A stretch of 64,000 nt of DNA from CBFHMJ01 sp965656875 (GTDB lineage: Bacteria > Pseudomonadota > Gammaproteobacteria > Enterobacterales > Alteromonadaceae), in assembly GCA_965656875.1 (NCBI GenBank), contig CBFHMJ010000043.1:124001-188000 (forward strand), in the 5' to 3' direction. The position numbers were made by a program, and so were the translations under genes. Of the stretch, positions 8,661 through 17,048 are shown one piece after another. The notes under the pieces were generated by a model. It was not told the DNA's origin. It made no database searches and saw only the letters and a list, made by a program, of their open reading frames with translations. Each line of letters starts with the position of its first letter. Position 1 is the first letter of the stretch.

Positions 8661-8732
8661 CAAAGCCTGTCAAAAACGCTAAATACGTGGGCTGGACCTC
8701 AAACCCGCTGTGCAGCTGTTGGTATTAGCAAC
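8658..8732 (+). repeat. attC-like site downstream of the cassette gene (eroded right end)
   Basis: It begins TAACAAAGCC at the stop codon and continues with TGTCAAAAACGC and ACGTGGGCTGGACC. The order resembles VCR-type sites (TAACAAACGCC...TGTCAACGCGTGG). A right-hand GTTAG core is not clear; TATTAGC near 8724 is the closest. I read it as a decayed attC. Confidence 0.45.
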
Positions 8733-8792
8733 CTAGATACGAAGTAAATAGGTATGTAAATGAATTTCAAAAAATACAAATTTGACCGCTTA

Positions 8793-9029
8793 TCAAGTGA
8801 CAATTGTAATAATCAAAAAATCAGGCTTATAGCAACAAACCCTGCCCTCTATCCCATATTTAAACCCTAGCGGTTGTACTTCAAAGGATTTTATTTCGCA
8901 AGAATATTCTAAGTGGAAGCCCTCATCGAATTCTAATGATGACGCAACTAAGTATGTAGATTTGTTCTTCTGACTTGCAAACATGTAGAGGCTCTTGACT
9001 CTGGCGTGCTTTAGTTTACTCCTTATCAT
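8793..9029 (-). pseudogene. tnsA: TnsA-like transposon endonuclease, N-terminal fragment
   Basis: A 78-codon remnant matching the N-terminal catalytic half of TnsA, the endonuclease that cuts the 5' ends of Tn7-like transposons. The family pattern is clear: SSLEFDEGFHLEY near 31-42, IKSFEVQPLGFKY near 47-59, then YKPDF near 67-71. E33 and D70 correspond to the first two catalytic acids. The frame stops eight residues after the PDF motif, before the final Q-x-K (VKP) motif and the TnsC-binding C-terminus, so the product would be inactive. No TnsB, TnsC or TniQ reading frame remains. It starts about 110 bp inside the presumed right end and reads inward, as tnsA does in Tn7-like elements. There is no clear ribosome site. 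Confidence 0.68.
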
Positions 9030-9070
9030 GACCACAAACCGAATATTCGAAGCTATTTTAAAATAGATAA

Positions 9071-9140
9071 ATGCAGAGTTACATTTCGAGTTTAGTGCGG
9101 GATTTTACAAAAAATATGCAGACTTACAGTCTAAACAACA
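9071..9140 (-). mobile_element. Probable right end of a Tn7-like element (TnsB-type repeats)
   Basis: Two copies of a 13-bp motif, ATGCAGAGTTACA (9071-9083) and ATGCAGACTTACA (9116-9128), differ at one base and lie in the same orientation. A weaker third copy, TGCGGGATTTTACA, lies at 9096-9109. Read inward from 9140 the DNA begins TGTTG, matching the TGT terminus of Tn7-family ends. The end lies 14 bp from the 3' end of ffs, a known attachment gene for such elements. The left end was not found. Confidence 0.6.
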
Positions 9141-9153
9141 AGAAGAGATATTT

Positions 9154-9267
9154 GGGTGGCGATTCCACCAGCCACATCCCGGCACATGAGTCACCTGCTG
9201 TGGCTGCTCCCTTCCGGGCCTGACCAGATTCACAAGCTATCATTGCGAGAGGACCAATGGAATCACC
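9154..9267 (-). ncRNA. ffs: 4.5S RNA (signal recognition particle RNA)
   Basis: Bacterial SRP RNA, the scaffold that binds Ffh and targets inner-membrane proteins to FtsY and SecYEG. On the minus strand the highly conserved tip GGTCAGGCCCGGAAGGGAGC is present, followed by AGCC and the returning strand GTGCCGGGATGTGGCTGG. The ends pair (GGTGATTCCA with TGGAATCGCC), giving a single hairpin of about 114 nt, as expected for this RNA. The exact 5' and 3' ends are estimates from the pairing. Downstream of it lie the presumed transposon end and the TnsA fragment. Confidence 0.93.
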
Positions 9268-9339
9268 ATTGAAGCAGGGTTACTGATTACCCTGAAGCGC
9301 GGCGAATTATCACTAAATTATTGCTATTAATCAAGCAAT

Positions 9340-9371
9340 AAAAAAGCAGTTTGGTTCAACTGCTTTTTTAT
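9340..9371 (-). terminator. Terminator after the DUF3014 gene (bidirectional shape)
   Basis: A stem AAAAAGCAGT/ACTGCTTTTT with an 8-base loop is flanked by A and T runs, 37 bp beyond the stop of the DUF3014 gene. Confidence 0.85.
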
Positions 9372-9407
9372 CACACAATTTGTTGTCAACTCAGCGATTG
9401 TATATGT

Positions 9408-10277
9408 TTATTCAGCAATAAGAGCACGACGTAATTTACGCAAAGCATCTTTTACTTTAGCTACGTTTTCAGGCCCCATTCTCATAACTTGTTTCTGAAG
9501 ATCAGAAGCCGTTTCTAACTCTTCATCAGCATATTGATACATAACTTTAGGGCTAACAACTTCGATCATCTTGCCCGTATCTGGTGTTTCTAACACCATA
9601 TCAATAGCGAGAATCATTGCCTCTTTAAAATCTTTCTCCGGATAACCTAACTCACCGTACACTTCATGCACCAGCGGGGAATATTTTTCGTAAAGACCTC
9701 TTAAGTCATTGGCATTGAATGACTCAAGAATAGCTACATACAGGTTATAACGATCGAAACTGGCTGGATCGATGTATGTCTTACCATCCAGTTCAAGAAC
9801 ACTGAAACGCTGTACTGGACCTTTTACCACACTAAAATCACGCTCAACATTACCGTGAGATAAGTTATCGATAAAGATAACGCCTTTGCGGATTAAGTCT
9901 TCAGATAAAAACAGAGCAGGTAGATTCTGATCCCAGGTTAACCCCAGAATATCCTTACGGACTACTTCATCACTCTCATCAATTGCCGGTAAAACAATTT
10001 TTGGTTCTGGTGCTGGTTCCGGCTCTGGTTCGGGTTCTGGCAGTGGCTCCGGCTCAGAAACAACTGGTTCAGGTTCTGGCTCAGGCTCCGGAGCAATAAC
10101 AGGTTCAGGTTTTGGCGGTTCGGGTTGTTTTACCACAGGTGGTGGCGGTGCAGGTTCTTCTTTATCCTGTGTCAGGACAAAGCCCAGAATAAGAATAGCA
10201 ACAAGAGCAATAGCGCCGGGAATTTTATATTTAGATAAATCAGTTGCCTGTTCTTCAACTTGTTCTTCGTTCGACAT
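9408..10277 (-). CDS. DUF3014 membrane protein with Pro-Glu-rich linker
   Basis: A 289-residue protein of unknown function. Residues about 18-38 form one transmembrane helix (IPGAIALVAILILGFVL) after a charged cytoplasmic tail. Residues about 42-92 are a proline/glutamate repeat (EPEPEPEP), which looks like a stiff periplasmic spacer similar in style to TonB. Residues about 95-280 are the DUF3014 domain (LPAIDESDEVVRKD, RYNLYVAI, YPEKDFKEAM). The ATG at 10277 is preferred to an upstream TTG at 10301 because AGGA lies ten bases before it. The repeat is in the third codon position as well as in protein, so slippage could vary its length. Confidence 0.85.
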   Translation of the reverse strand: MSNEEQVEEQATDLSKYKIPGAIALVAILILGFVLTQDKEEPAPPPPVVKQPEPPKPEPVIAPEPEPEPEPVVSEPEPLPEPEPEPEPAPEPKIVLPAIDESDEVVRKDILGLTWDQNLPALFLSEDLIRKGVIFIDNLSHGNVERDFSVVKGPVQRFSVLELDGKTYIDPASFDRYNLYVAILESFNANDLRGLYEKYSPLVHEVYGELGYPEKDFKEAMILAIDMVLETPDTGKMIEVVSPKVMYQYADEELETASDLQKQVMRMGPENVAKVKDALRKLRRALIAE

Positions 10278-10654
10278 TAATTTCAATCCTGTTTCAAACA
10301 ATCAATCGATATTTGGGTCGCCACCATCGTAACAGAATAAACAGATAAGCCCAGAGCCTGTTAACCGTTGATGGTGATTTTTGCCATGTTTATACCAGAC
10401 TTCAAGGTGAGTCGTGCAGTTATTCTACATAAGCGTGCTGAAACGTCGTTTAAAAGCACGACACGCGTTGTCCATGCCACAACTTAATCAATAGATAGAT
10501 TCGTTTCAATAGGCAGAAATGGGGAAAAATACGAGGAAAGGATGAACGGTGAACAGGGAGAAAACGCTGTTAATATTCTCAATCACTGCTTTGGCAATTT
10601 TTTAGCAGACACACTATTTGCTTCCATGTGTCTGCTAAAAACAACAGAAAACGT
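10278..10654. other. Intergenic region before the DUF3014 gene
   Basis: About 375 bp. It contains the terminator of the small membrane protein gene at 10598-10641 and presumably the promoter of the DUF3014 gene. I saw no other gene or repeat. Confidence 0.5.
10598..10641 (-). terminator. Terminator after the small membrane protein gene
   Basis: A perfect long stem TTTTTAGCAGACAC/GTGTCTGCTAAAAA with about a 13-base loop, 14 bp beyond the stop codon. Confidence 0.85.
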
Positions 10655-10960
10655 TTAATAACCGTTAGCTTGTCGTGCCTCACGTTCTTTTTTTTGTTTT
10701 GCAATCTTAGCAGCCAGCTCTTCTTCCGTATTTGGCTCACTAATTAAAAATTCTGTTTGGTCTTCTAACGCCAAACCTAATTGTTTTTTCATTTCTTCCG
10801 GTGTCATTTCGCCACTGCTATGCGTCGATTGTGTGACTGCACTTTCTTGAGTAGCCGTGGCTTTACCGTTGCTATTCATAAACCAGGCTGCACCAGCAAC
10901 GACTACAATTGCGATGCCAATATTCAATAGTTTTGATGAAGATTGCTCATTGGTTGTCAT
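10655..10960 (-). CDS. Small single-pass membrane protein of unknown function
   Basis: A 101-residue protein that I do not recognise. It has a short cytoplasmic N-terminus, one hydrophobic helix at about 12-28 (LLNIGIAIVVVAGAAWF), a Ser/Thr-rich linker, and a charged, probably helical tail (EELAAKIAKQKKEREARQ) likely to lie in the periplasm. The ATG at 10960 is used; the upstream TTG at 10966 is less likely. A perfect terminator follows, so it is a single-gene unit. The DUF3014 gene lies downstream on the same strand, but separate termination argues against a shared transcript. Confidence 0.72.
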   Translation of the reverse strand: MTTNEQSSSKLLNIGIAIVVVAGAAWFMNSNGKATATQESAVTQSTHSSGEMTPEEMKKQLGLALEDQTEFLISEPNTEEELAAKIAKQKKEREARQANGY

Positions 10961-11210
10961 GTTCAAATTCCCGTTCTGTTACTGCGTAATTGTTTATGCG
11001 TTACAGCCTGTTATGGCTTTACAGGATTTCTGATACTGATTAATCTAATTTTGTATCACTGATCAGAAACAGGCCAAAGAAGGCCAGATTTTTTATCCGT
11101 TTGCAGACTGAGAAGTAAAATCCCAGTGCAAATAAACGATAAATATAAACATTTTGTATATAAAATATTAAACTATTTTACATACCTCAATCGGGAATGA
11201 TAAGAGCAAA

Positions 11211-12350
11211 GTGAAATTTAGCAAAGAAAAAAATAATAAAATTGCGCTACTACTTACAGGTGGTGGAGCCAGAGCTGCTTATCAGGTTGGCGTACTAAAA
11301 GCGATTTCAACCTGTATGCCAAGGCACCATGGAGTGCCATTTAAAATTATTTGTGGCACGTCTGCCGGTTCTATTAACGCAACTGCCCTGTCCTGCTATG
11401 CTTCTTGCTATCACCTTGGCGTTAAAAAAGTTGAATGGATATGGAAAAACTTCAGAACTAAACAAATCTACCATACAGATTTCTTCAGGGTTTTCCGTCA
11501 TATTGGTCGAGGCTTTCTGTCTACGTTTCAATCGGAGCATGAAACTCAAAGTCCCGTCAGCTTGCTTGATAATCAACCGCTACGACATTTATTAAGACAC
11601 GTTCTGGATTTGAAACGTATCGATCGCCATATAATGCGCAATCATCTGGATGCTATCGCAGTAACAGCTTCTTCCTACTCTGATGGTGACTCACTAACTT
11701 TTTTCCAAGCCAATGACAACATAATGCCCTGGTCAAGAGCCAGACGAAAAGGCATCCCTACCCATATAAACTCAGAACACCTGATGGCCTCTTCTGCTAT
11801 CCCTTTTGTATTTCCGTCCGTTAAAGTCGACCAAAACTATTTTGGTGACGGAAGTGTACACCAATTATCACCACTGAGTGCGCCCATACATCTTGGCGCT
11901 GAGAAAATTTTTATTATTGGTGTTGAACAAAATAAAGCCAGAAAATATCACGGTGATAAACCGCATCACCCCAGTGCCGCCACCATTGCAGGCCATCTGC
12001 TGGATAGTGTATTTTCCGATACATTAAACGCAGATATCGAGCGAATGCTGCGTATTAACAGCACCTTGTCTCATTTACCAGAAAAGAAGACTAATTCGTT
12101 AAAAACAATCGAAAGCATGATCATTAATCCCAGTCATGATTTTGATGGTATTGCGAATCAGTATTTTATGGACATGCCGATGGCAATTCGTTTGTTACTG
12201 CGAGGCATTGGTGTCAGAGAGGATTCAGAATCCAGCTTAATCAGCTACCTGTTATTTGAAAAAACCTATACGAAACATTTAATACAACTAGGTTTTGAAG
12301 ATGGGATGGAACAATTACAATCTATCAAACATTTTCTGGAGTTAGATTAA
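11211..12350 (+). CDS. Patatin-like phospholipase
   Basis: A 379-residue predicted lipid acyl hydrolase with a Ser-Asp dyad. The oxyanion loop is GGGARAAYQVGVLKAI (about 17-32), the nucleophile elbow is GTSAGSIN (about 49-56), and the catalytic aspartate is in DGSVHQLSPLSAPI (about 220). There is no signal peptide, so it is probably cytoplasmic or at the inner membrane. Members of this group in Pseudomonas and relatives are annotated as patatin or RssA-like; the substrate is unknown. The start is GTG with a weak AAGAG site upstream. It is convergent with the antiporter gene, with a shared hairpin between them. Confidence 0.9.
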   Translation: MKFSKEKNNKIALLLTGGGARAAYQVGVLKAISTCMPRHHGVPFKIICGTSAGSINATALSCYASCYHLGVKKVEWIWKNFRTKQIYHTDFFRVFRHIGRGFLSTFQSEHETQSPVSLLDNQPLRHLLRHVLDLKRIDRHIMRNHLDAIAVTASSYSDGDSLTFFQANDNIMPWSRARRKGIPTHINSEHLMASSAIPFVFPSVKVDQNYFGDGSVHQLSPLSAPIHLGAEKIFIIGVEQNKARKYHGDKPHHPSAATIAGHLLDSVFSDTLNADIERMLRINSTLSHLPEKKTNSLKTIESMIINPSHDFDGIANQYFMDMPMAIRLLLRGIGVREDSESSLISYLLFEKTYTKHLIQLGFEDGMEQLQSIKHFLELD

Positions 12351-12371
12351 GGCTGAAACTCAGCCTTAATC
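12345..12371. terminator. Bidirectional terminator between the patatin and antiporter genes
   Basis: A perfect stem GATTAAGGCTGA/TCAGCCTTAATC with a 3-base loop spans the patatin stop codon and ends 11 bp from the antiporter stop. Confidence 0.78.
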
Positions 12372-12382
12372 ATCTGTAGCAA

Positions 12383-14335
12383 CTATCCTTGTAGTAAATA
12401 GCGTTCAGCTCTTTCCACACTTCGCGGCTTTCCTTTCAGTATCAGAATATCCATCGGCTCCAACACCATATCTTCACCCGGATCGGCAATTTCATTTTCT
12501 CCACGTCTTAAACCCGCAAGAGAAACTCGCCGACTGGTTAAGTTCAATGATTCAATAGTCCGTCCAATGGCAAAAGCATCGTGATTAAGTGAAACCGCAT
12601 GCAGTAACTCTAATCGTTGTCTACCACCGCTATCTTCACCCGGATAAAATCCATGTAACATACCGTAACGGTTTTCTCTTTCCGTTCTGACACGTTTTAA
12701 CACCCTCGGTACTGGCACACCACTCATGTACAAAACATGCGACACCAACATCAAACTACCTTCCAGTGTTTCTGGAACCACTTCCGTCACGCCTGCATTT
12801 TGTAACTGTGTCAAATAGTCGTCATTTTTTGTACGAACCAAAATACGAATTGACGGCGATAACTGGCGAATTTTTTCCACAATAGCTTCTGCTTTATGTA
12901 CATCAGCCAATGTAACAACAATTAGTTTGGCATTAGCGAGTCCGGCAGCACTTAAAACCTCAGGCTCTCTGGCATTCCCAAATTTAACGATCTCACCTGC
13001 TGATGTCGCTTCAGTGATCCGGACAGGATCAATATCAAGTGCTATGTAGGGAATCGCTTCCAGTTTCAGAAAACGGCTTACTGTTTGACCCACACGACCA
13101 AACCCACAAATGATGACATGACCCTTCAACTCCTTACCAATGGCCTGTAATTCATGTTCAGGTGTTGTTACTTCTTTAACGAACAGACCAACAAGCTTTT
13201 GTGCTAACACCATGCTTTTGTCCATCAATAAAGGGGTCAATGCCATACTGCAAACACCTACACCGATTAACAACGAAGCCACTTGCTCGCTGAATAACTG
13301 TTGTTTTGTCGCCAGTGCGATCAATACAAAACTAAATTCACCGACCTGTGCGAGCATAATGCCCGTGGAAACACCGTCAATCGCGTTAAATCGAAACATT
13401 TTGACCAGAACAAAAATGACGATGGCTTTGAACAACAAGGTGACTGCCAACAACAACAGTAACATGCCTGAATTAGCAATTAGCGCATCAGTATTTAGCT
13501 GCATGCCCACAGTCACAAAGAATAAGCCCATTAATATGTCACGAAATGGACGTATATCGGCTTCCAGTTGATGACGATACTGACTCTCACCCAGCATCAT
13601 GCCTGCTAAAAATGCTCCTAACGACATCGACAGACCAAACATATATGTCAGTCCAGCAGCAAATAACGCAACCAGTAAAGTCGTTAATAGAAACAATTCA
13701 TCGGTTTTCTCACCAGCAATAGCGTTGAATACTCCCGGTAGCACCCATTTACCGACCGCCAGTAGAATTGCAAATACCGCCATACCTTTTAACAGCGCCA
13801 TAAATAACGCAAATCCAAGATGACTATCTCCACTGCCGGCTAACAATGGAATTGCAATGAGTAATGGAACAACAGCGATGTCCTGAAACAACAGAATACT
13901 GACGGATAATTGACCACGCATAGAATTGAGAATGCCATCTTCATTAAGTTGTTTAATGACGATAGCCGTAGAAGAGAGACTAAGAATGCCACCAATAGCA
14001 AATGCCGTAATAGGCTCAAACCCTGCCAGTAGTGCAAGAGCCATGGCAATTAGAATCGAAACCAGCACCTGAGCACTTCCGACTCCAAACACCATATGCC
14101 GCATAGACATCAGTTTTGGCACGGAAAATTCCAATCCAAGAGAAAATAACAGGAAGACTATACCCAGTTCAGCAATCAGATGGATTTCTTCAGGATCGTG
14201 AATAAGCGATAACCCATTGGAACCTATGATAATACCCGTCACCAGATAGGCGAGTATGGGTGGCATATTCATCCGTTTAAATAACCAGACGGTGACGACA
14301 GCAATCGAAAGAAGTCCGATCAAAATTCCAAACAT
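12383..14335 (-). CDS. CPA2-family monovalent cation:proton antiporter with RCK/TrkA-N domain (KefB/KefC-like)
   Basis: A 650-residue inner-membrane antiporter exchanging K+ or Na+ for protons. The first 380 residues hold 12-13 hydrophobic helices, including LGIVFLLFSLGLEFS and the pore-region pattern GGILSLSSTAIVIKQL. The Rossmann-type RCK domain begins near 410 with VIICGFGRVGQTVSRFL and the acidic nucleotide ligand in IALDID. A TrkA-C domain closes the protein (about 565-650). This is the KefB/KefC/YbaL layout. No KefF or KefG ancillary subunit is next to it, so glutathione gating is unproven. The ATG at 14335 follows AAGGGGGAAT; an upstream TTG is rejected. Confidence 0.92.
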   Translation of the reverse strand: MFGILIGLLSIAVVTVWLFKRMNMPPILAYLVTGIIIGSNGLSLIHDPEEIHLIAELGIVFLLFSLGLEFSVPKLMSMRHMVFGVGSAQVLVSILIAMALALLAGFEPITAFAIGGILSLSSTAIVIKQLNEDGILNSMRGQLSVSILLFQDIAVVPLLIAIPLLAGSGDSHLGFALFMALLKGMAVFAILLAVGKWVLPGVFNAIAGEKTDELFLLTTLLVALFAAGLTYMFGLSMSLGAFLAGMMLGESQYRHQLEADIRPFRDILMGLFFVTVGMQLNTDALIANSGMLLLLLAVTLLFKAIVIFVLVKMFRFNAIDGVSTGIMLAQVGEFSFVLIALATKQQLFSEQVASLLIGVGVCSMALTPLLMDKSMVLAQKLVGLFVKEVTTPEHELQAIGKELKGHVIICGFGRVGQTVSRFLKLEAIPYIALDIDPVRITEATSAGEIVKFGNAREPEVLSAAGLANAKLIVVTLADVHKAEAIVEKIRQLSPSIRILVRTKNDDYLTQLQNAGVTEVVPETLEGSLMLVSHVLYMSGVPVPRVLKRVRTERENRYGMLHGFYPGEDSGGRQRLELLHAVSLNHDAFAIGRTIESLNLTSRRVSLAGLRRGENEIADPGEDMVLEPMDILILKGKPRSVERAERYLLQG

Positions 14336-14533
14336 TATTCCCCCTTGCGGCAAATTCCTCTAAAGATTGGCAATCAGTTGCCGACTATTAATTGACACCA
14401 ACAGTGATTACGTTCAATAAAAACTACAATTATCCTTAAATATTAGTTGGTTATATTCTTGGCACGGATTTAGCTTATAGAAAAACATCAATAACTCAGT
14501 AACTATAATCAACAACCAAAGGTGGTAGTAACG

Positions 14534-15433
14534 ATGGAAAATATTCAGGCATTCGAGCAAATTGGCTTATATAGCAACGAATACTCGCCGTTCTATAACC
14601 TGAACGATGGTCATCACTTTGTTGCATCTTCTCAACCGACTTTAGTTGAGAAACTACAAACTACCCTTGAACTTGATAAGTTGCTTGAAATTTACGCCAA
14701 AGAAGCCTTTCGCTACGTATCATTTTGCGGCTTAAGTTTTAGCCATGATGATAATGAAATCGCAGTAAGAGGTTCAGTACCTGGTCGTCACAGACTTTGC
14801 TTTGATATTAAAGTGGACAACCAGTCATTAGGACAGCTGGCGTACAATATTAACAAAGAATTAACCAAAGAACAGTTTGATTTCTTAGATAAATTTCATC
14901 ACCAGTTAAGGTATCCCCTTCGGAATGCGATCTCTTTTTATCAGGTTAAGAAGATGGCGATCAAGGACAATTTAACCGGGCTTGGAAACCGCTGTTACTA
15001 CGATGAGAATATCGAACGAATGGTTCAACATGCGAACCGCCATCGCTCACACTTCTCATTGATGGTTTTAGACTTAGACGAATTTAAACAAGTTAACGAT
15101 ACACATGGCCATCAACGTGGCGATGAAGTATTACGAGAATTTTCCGGCATTCTGAATCAATCTGTTCGAGGATCAGATCGGGTCTTCCGGTTAGGTGGTG
15201 ACGAATTCGTTATCATCCTGGAAGGCGAACAGAGTGAAGGTATGAAGACTATTGCTGCACGAATCCAACATCATGTCGCAAATAGTAAACTTATGGTCAC
15301 TAATGGCGTATCCACCAGTATTGGTTGTGCGACATTTGAGCCTGGAGAAACAGCTCAAGAAATCTTTGAGCGTGCCGATAAAGCGTTATACAACGCTAAA
15401 AACGTTGGCAAAAACTGCACTCGCATTGCTTAA
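14534..15433 (+). CDS. Diguanylate cyclase (GGDEF)
   Basis: A 299-residue c-di-GMP synthase. Residues 1-135 are an unrecognised sensor-like domain, perhaps GAF-like. Residues about 140-299 are the GGDEF domain, with DNLTGLGNR, DLDEFKQVNDTHGHQRGD, the catalytic GGDEF at 221-225 and the product-inhibition site RGSD at 212-215. It should therefore be active and feedback-inhibited. There are no membrane helices, so it is cytoplasmic. The ATG at 14534 has AAAGGTGG eight bases upstream; the GTG at 14522 lies within that site. It is a single gene with its own terminator. Confidence 0.93.
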   Translation: MENIQAFEQIGLYSNEYSPFYNLNDGHHFVASSQPTLVEKLQTTLELDKLLEIYAKEAFRYVSFCGLSFSHDDNEIAVRGSVPGRHRLCFDIKVDNQSLGQLAYNINKELTKEQFDFLDKFHHQLRYPLRNAISFYQVKKMAIKDNLTGLGNRCYYDENIERMVQHANRHRSHFSLMVLDLDEFKQVNDTHGHQRGDEVLREFSGILNQSVRGSDRVFRLGGDEFVIILEGEQSEGMKTIAARIQHHVANSKLMVTNGVSTSIGCATFEPGETAQEIFERADKALYNAKNVGKNCTRIA

Positions 15434-15538
15434 GTTTCAAGGATTAGCTTGCGATTTTATGGAGTAACACACTGCTTCGGATAATTTGATTTTTATTGCA
15501 CGCTACCGTTGCAATACGTTGTTTTACACTACCGCTTT

Positions 15539-15566
15539 GGGAGCCTTTTATGGCTCCCTTTTTTTA
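15539..15566 (+). terminator. Terminator after the GGDEF gene
   Basis: Stem GGGAGCC/GGCTCCC with a loop of about six bases, followed by seven T residues. It lies just before the convergent tilS stop. Confidence 0.9.
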
Positions 15567-15567
15567 T

Positions 15568-16935
15568 TCACAACGGCAATTTTGACCAACAAACAGAACA
15601 TTGAATAAAAGGCTCTGTCAACGGTATATCGGCTATTAATGTATCACCAATAGCAATGCACTGACCGCCTGAAAACAATAATGGAATGCGAGTTCTTTCC
15701 CACGGTGCAACATCCAACGATTTTAGCCAGTCATTGATTTTCTTCGACCCCTTCCTACCAACTACTGACATTCTAGAACCTGAGCCATCAAATCGTACTT
15801 CCAGCGTATCCAGCCATTTTTTTGGCAATTTAAGTGCCTGAACGCTGTTCTTTTCTTTACTCTCTGTATGATCCATTTCTGTACCATTCAGCTGATAATG
15901 TCCCAGTGAATCTGGCAAACGGACTGTTTGACCTACAGCTATCGGCAACACAACATTTTTTACCGATTCGACTTTGCCCACTAACACCAGTTGTTTTCGA
16001 TGCGACCGGATAACAGCTGTCTGCCCCCAGTCAATCATCAAACCGGAATCCGAATCTACCGTCGATAGTTGATGCAAAAGATCATTGAGTACTGCCGCAG
16101 AAGGCATACTGATTACTTGCTGCTTTAACCACATCCTGATGATATTTTTTTGTCTCACCTGACTAAATTTAAGTAACTCAACGATGGATAACCGCTCACC
16201 TACAATACATATTGCGACATCTTGTTTTGTATACTCATCAATTAGCGCCTGTTGCTCAGCAATGATTGCGGAGGAACGGGTTGCTGCCGCTACAAATCCC
16301 GGCCAACGGTTCGTCAGCAAAGGCAAAACATCGTGGCGAAGAAAGTTTCTGTCATAGCTCGTATCGTCATTGCTTTCATCGTGTATCCATTGCAAAGCAT
16401 GTTGTTCAGCATAGTCAGTCAACGTTTGCCGAGACATACCCAACAATGGACGACATAACATCACGGAGTCAGTGAGTGAACGAAACTCAGGCATTGCAGA
16501 TAAGCCGGGTAAGCCAGCTCCTCGTTTCAACTGTAACAGCAAGGTTTCAACCTGATCATCCGCATGATGACCGGTTAAAACCATGTCTCCAGTCGTGACA
16601 AAATCACGTAATGCACTATATCGAGCCTCTCTTGCTGAGGCTTCCAGACTAATACGAGCACCTGTATTCACCTGCACGCTGACTGGAAAAAACTCAATAC
16701 TCAATGCTGACGTAATGTCTCTACAGTGGTTTTCCCATTCATCAGCATGGGTGCTCAACTGATGATTAACATGAACAGCAATAACGTCGATATCGCTTAT
16801 ATCTTGCTTATATTTAGCAACAAGATGCAGTAAGACCATTGAATCCAGCCCACCGCTGAATCCAATGACCAGTCGTCTAACCGAGGTCGGCAGGATTGTC
16901 ATTAAATGATGATTAAACGTGCTTTGAAGATTCAT
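15568..16935 (-). CDS. tilS: tRNA(Ile)-lysidine synthase
   Basis: It makes lysidine at the wobble position of the AUA-reading isoleucine tRNA, using ATP and lysine; it is essential for decoding AUA. The 455-residue length fits the long gammaproteobacterial form. The PP-loop SGGLDSMVLLHL is near residue 26, HHADDQVETLLLQLKRGAGLPGLSAM near 130-155, and C-terminal tRNA-binding domains follow. It is last in the dnaE-accA-tilS stretch, the usual order, but a strong terminator lies between accA and tilS. The start is uncertain: ATG at 16935 fits family alignment, and a GTG at 16962 is possible. Neither has a good ribosome site. Confidence 0.94.
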   Translation of the reverse strand: MNLQSTFNHHLMTILPTSVRRLVIGFSGGLDSMVLLHLVAKYKQDISDIDVIAVHVNHQLSTHADEWENHCRDITSALSIEFFPVSVQVNTGARISLEASAREARYSALRDFVTTGDMVLTGHHADDQVETLLLQLKRGAGLPGLSAMPEFRSLTDSVMLCRPLLGMSRQTLTDYAEQHALQWIHDESNDDTSYDRNFLRHDVLPLLTNRWPGFVAAATRSSAIIAEQQALIDEYTKQDVAICIVGERLSIVELLKFSQVRQKNIIRMWLKQQVISMPSAAVLNDLLHQLSTVDSDSGLMIDWGQTAVIRSHRKQLVLVGKVESVKNVVLPIAVGQTVRLPDSLGHYQLNGTEMDHTESKEKNSVQALKLPKKWLDTLEVRFDGSGSRMSVVGRKGSKKINDWLKSLDVAPWERTRIPLLFSGGQCIAIGDTLIADIPLTEPFIQCSVCWSKLPL

Positions 16936-16982
16936 GATGTACGGATAATTGTGTCGACTCACTCAAATAATATTTATTCACT

Positions 16983-17020
16983 AAAAAAGGGTGACTTGTT
17001 TATCACAAGTCACCCTTTTT
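16983..17020 (-). terminator. Terminator between accA and tilS
   Basis: Long perfect stem AAAAAGGGTGACTTG/CAAGTCACCCTTTTT with a 7-base loop. It would end the long operon after accA, making tilS partly independent. Confidence 0.9.
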
Positions 17021-17048
17021 ATGAATTTTATATGTGTTATTTCAGATT

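Noticed and set aside
8755..8770. TGTAAATGAATTTC as a possible left-end TnsB site
   Set aside because: It matches the right-end repeat only in TGTAA, and a left end there would leave an element of under 400 bp.
10002..10160. Tandem repeat possibly mistaken for a CRISPR array
   Set aside because: Repeats are 6-bp coding units for Glu-Pro within a gene; there are no spacers.
13140..13571. 143-codon frame antisense to the CPA2 antiporter gene
   Set aside because: It is a shadow of the antiporter coding strand; its composition is the complement of hydrophobic codons.
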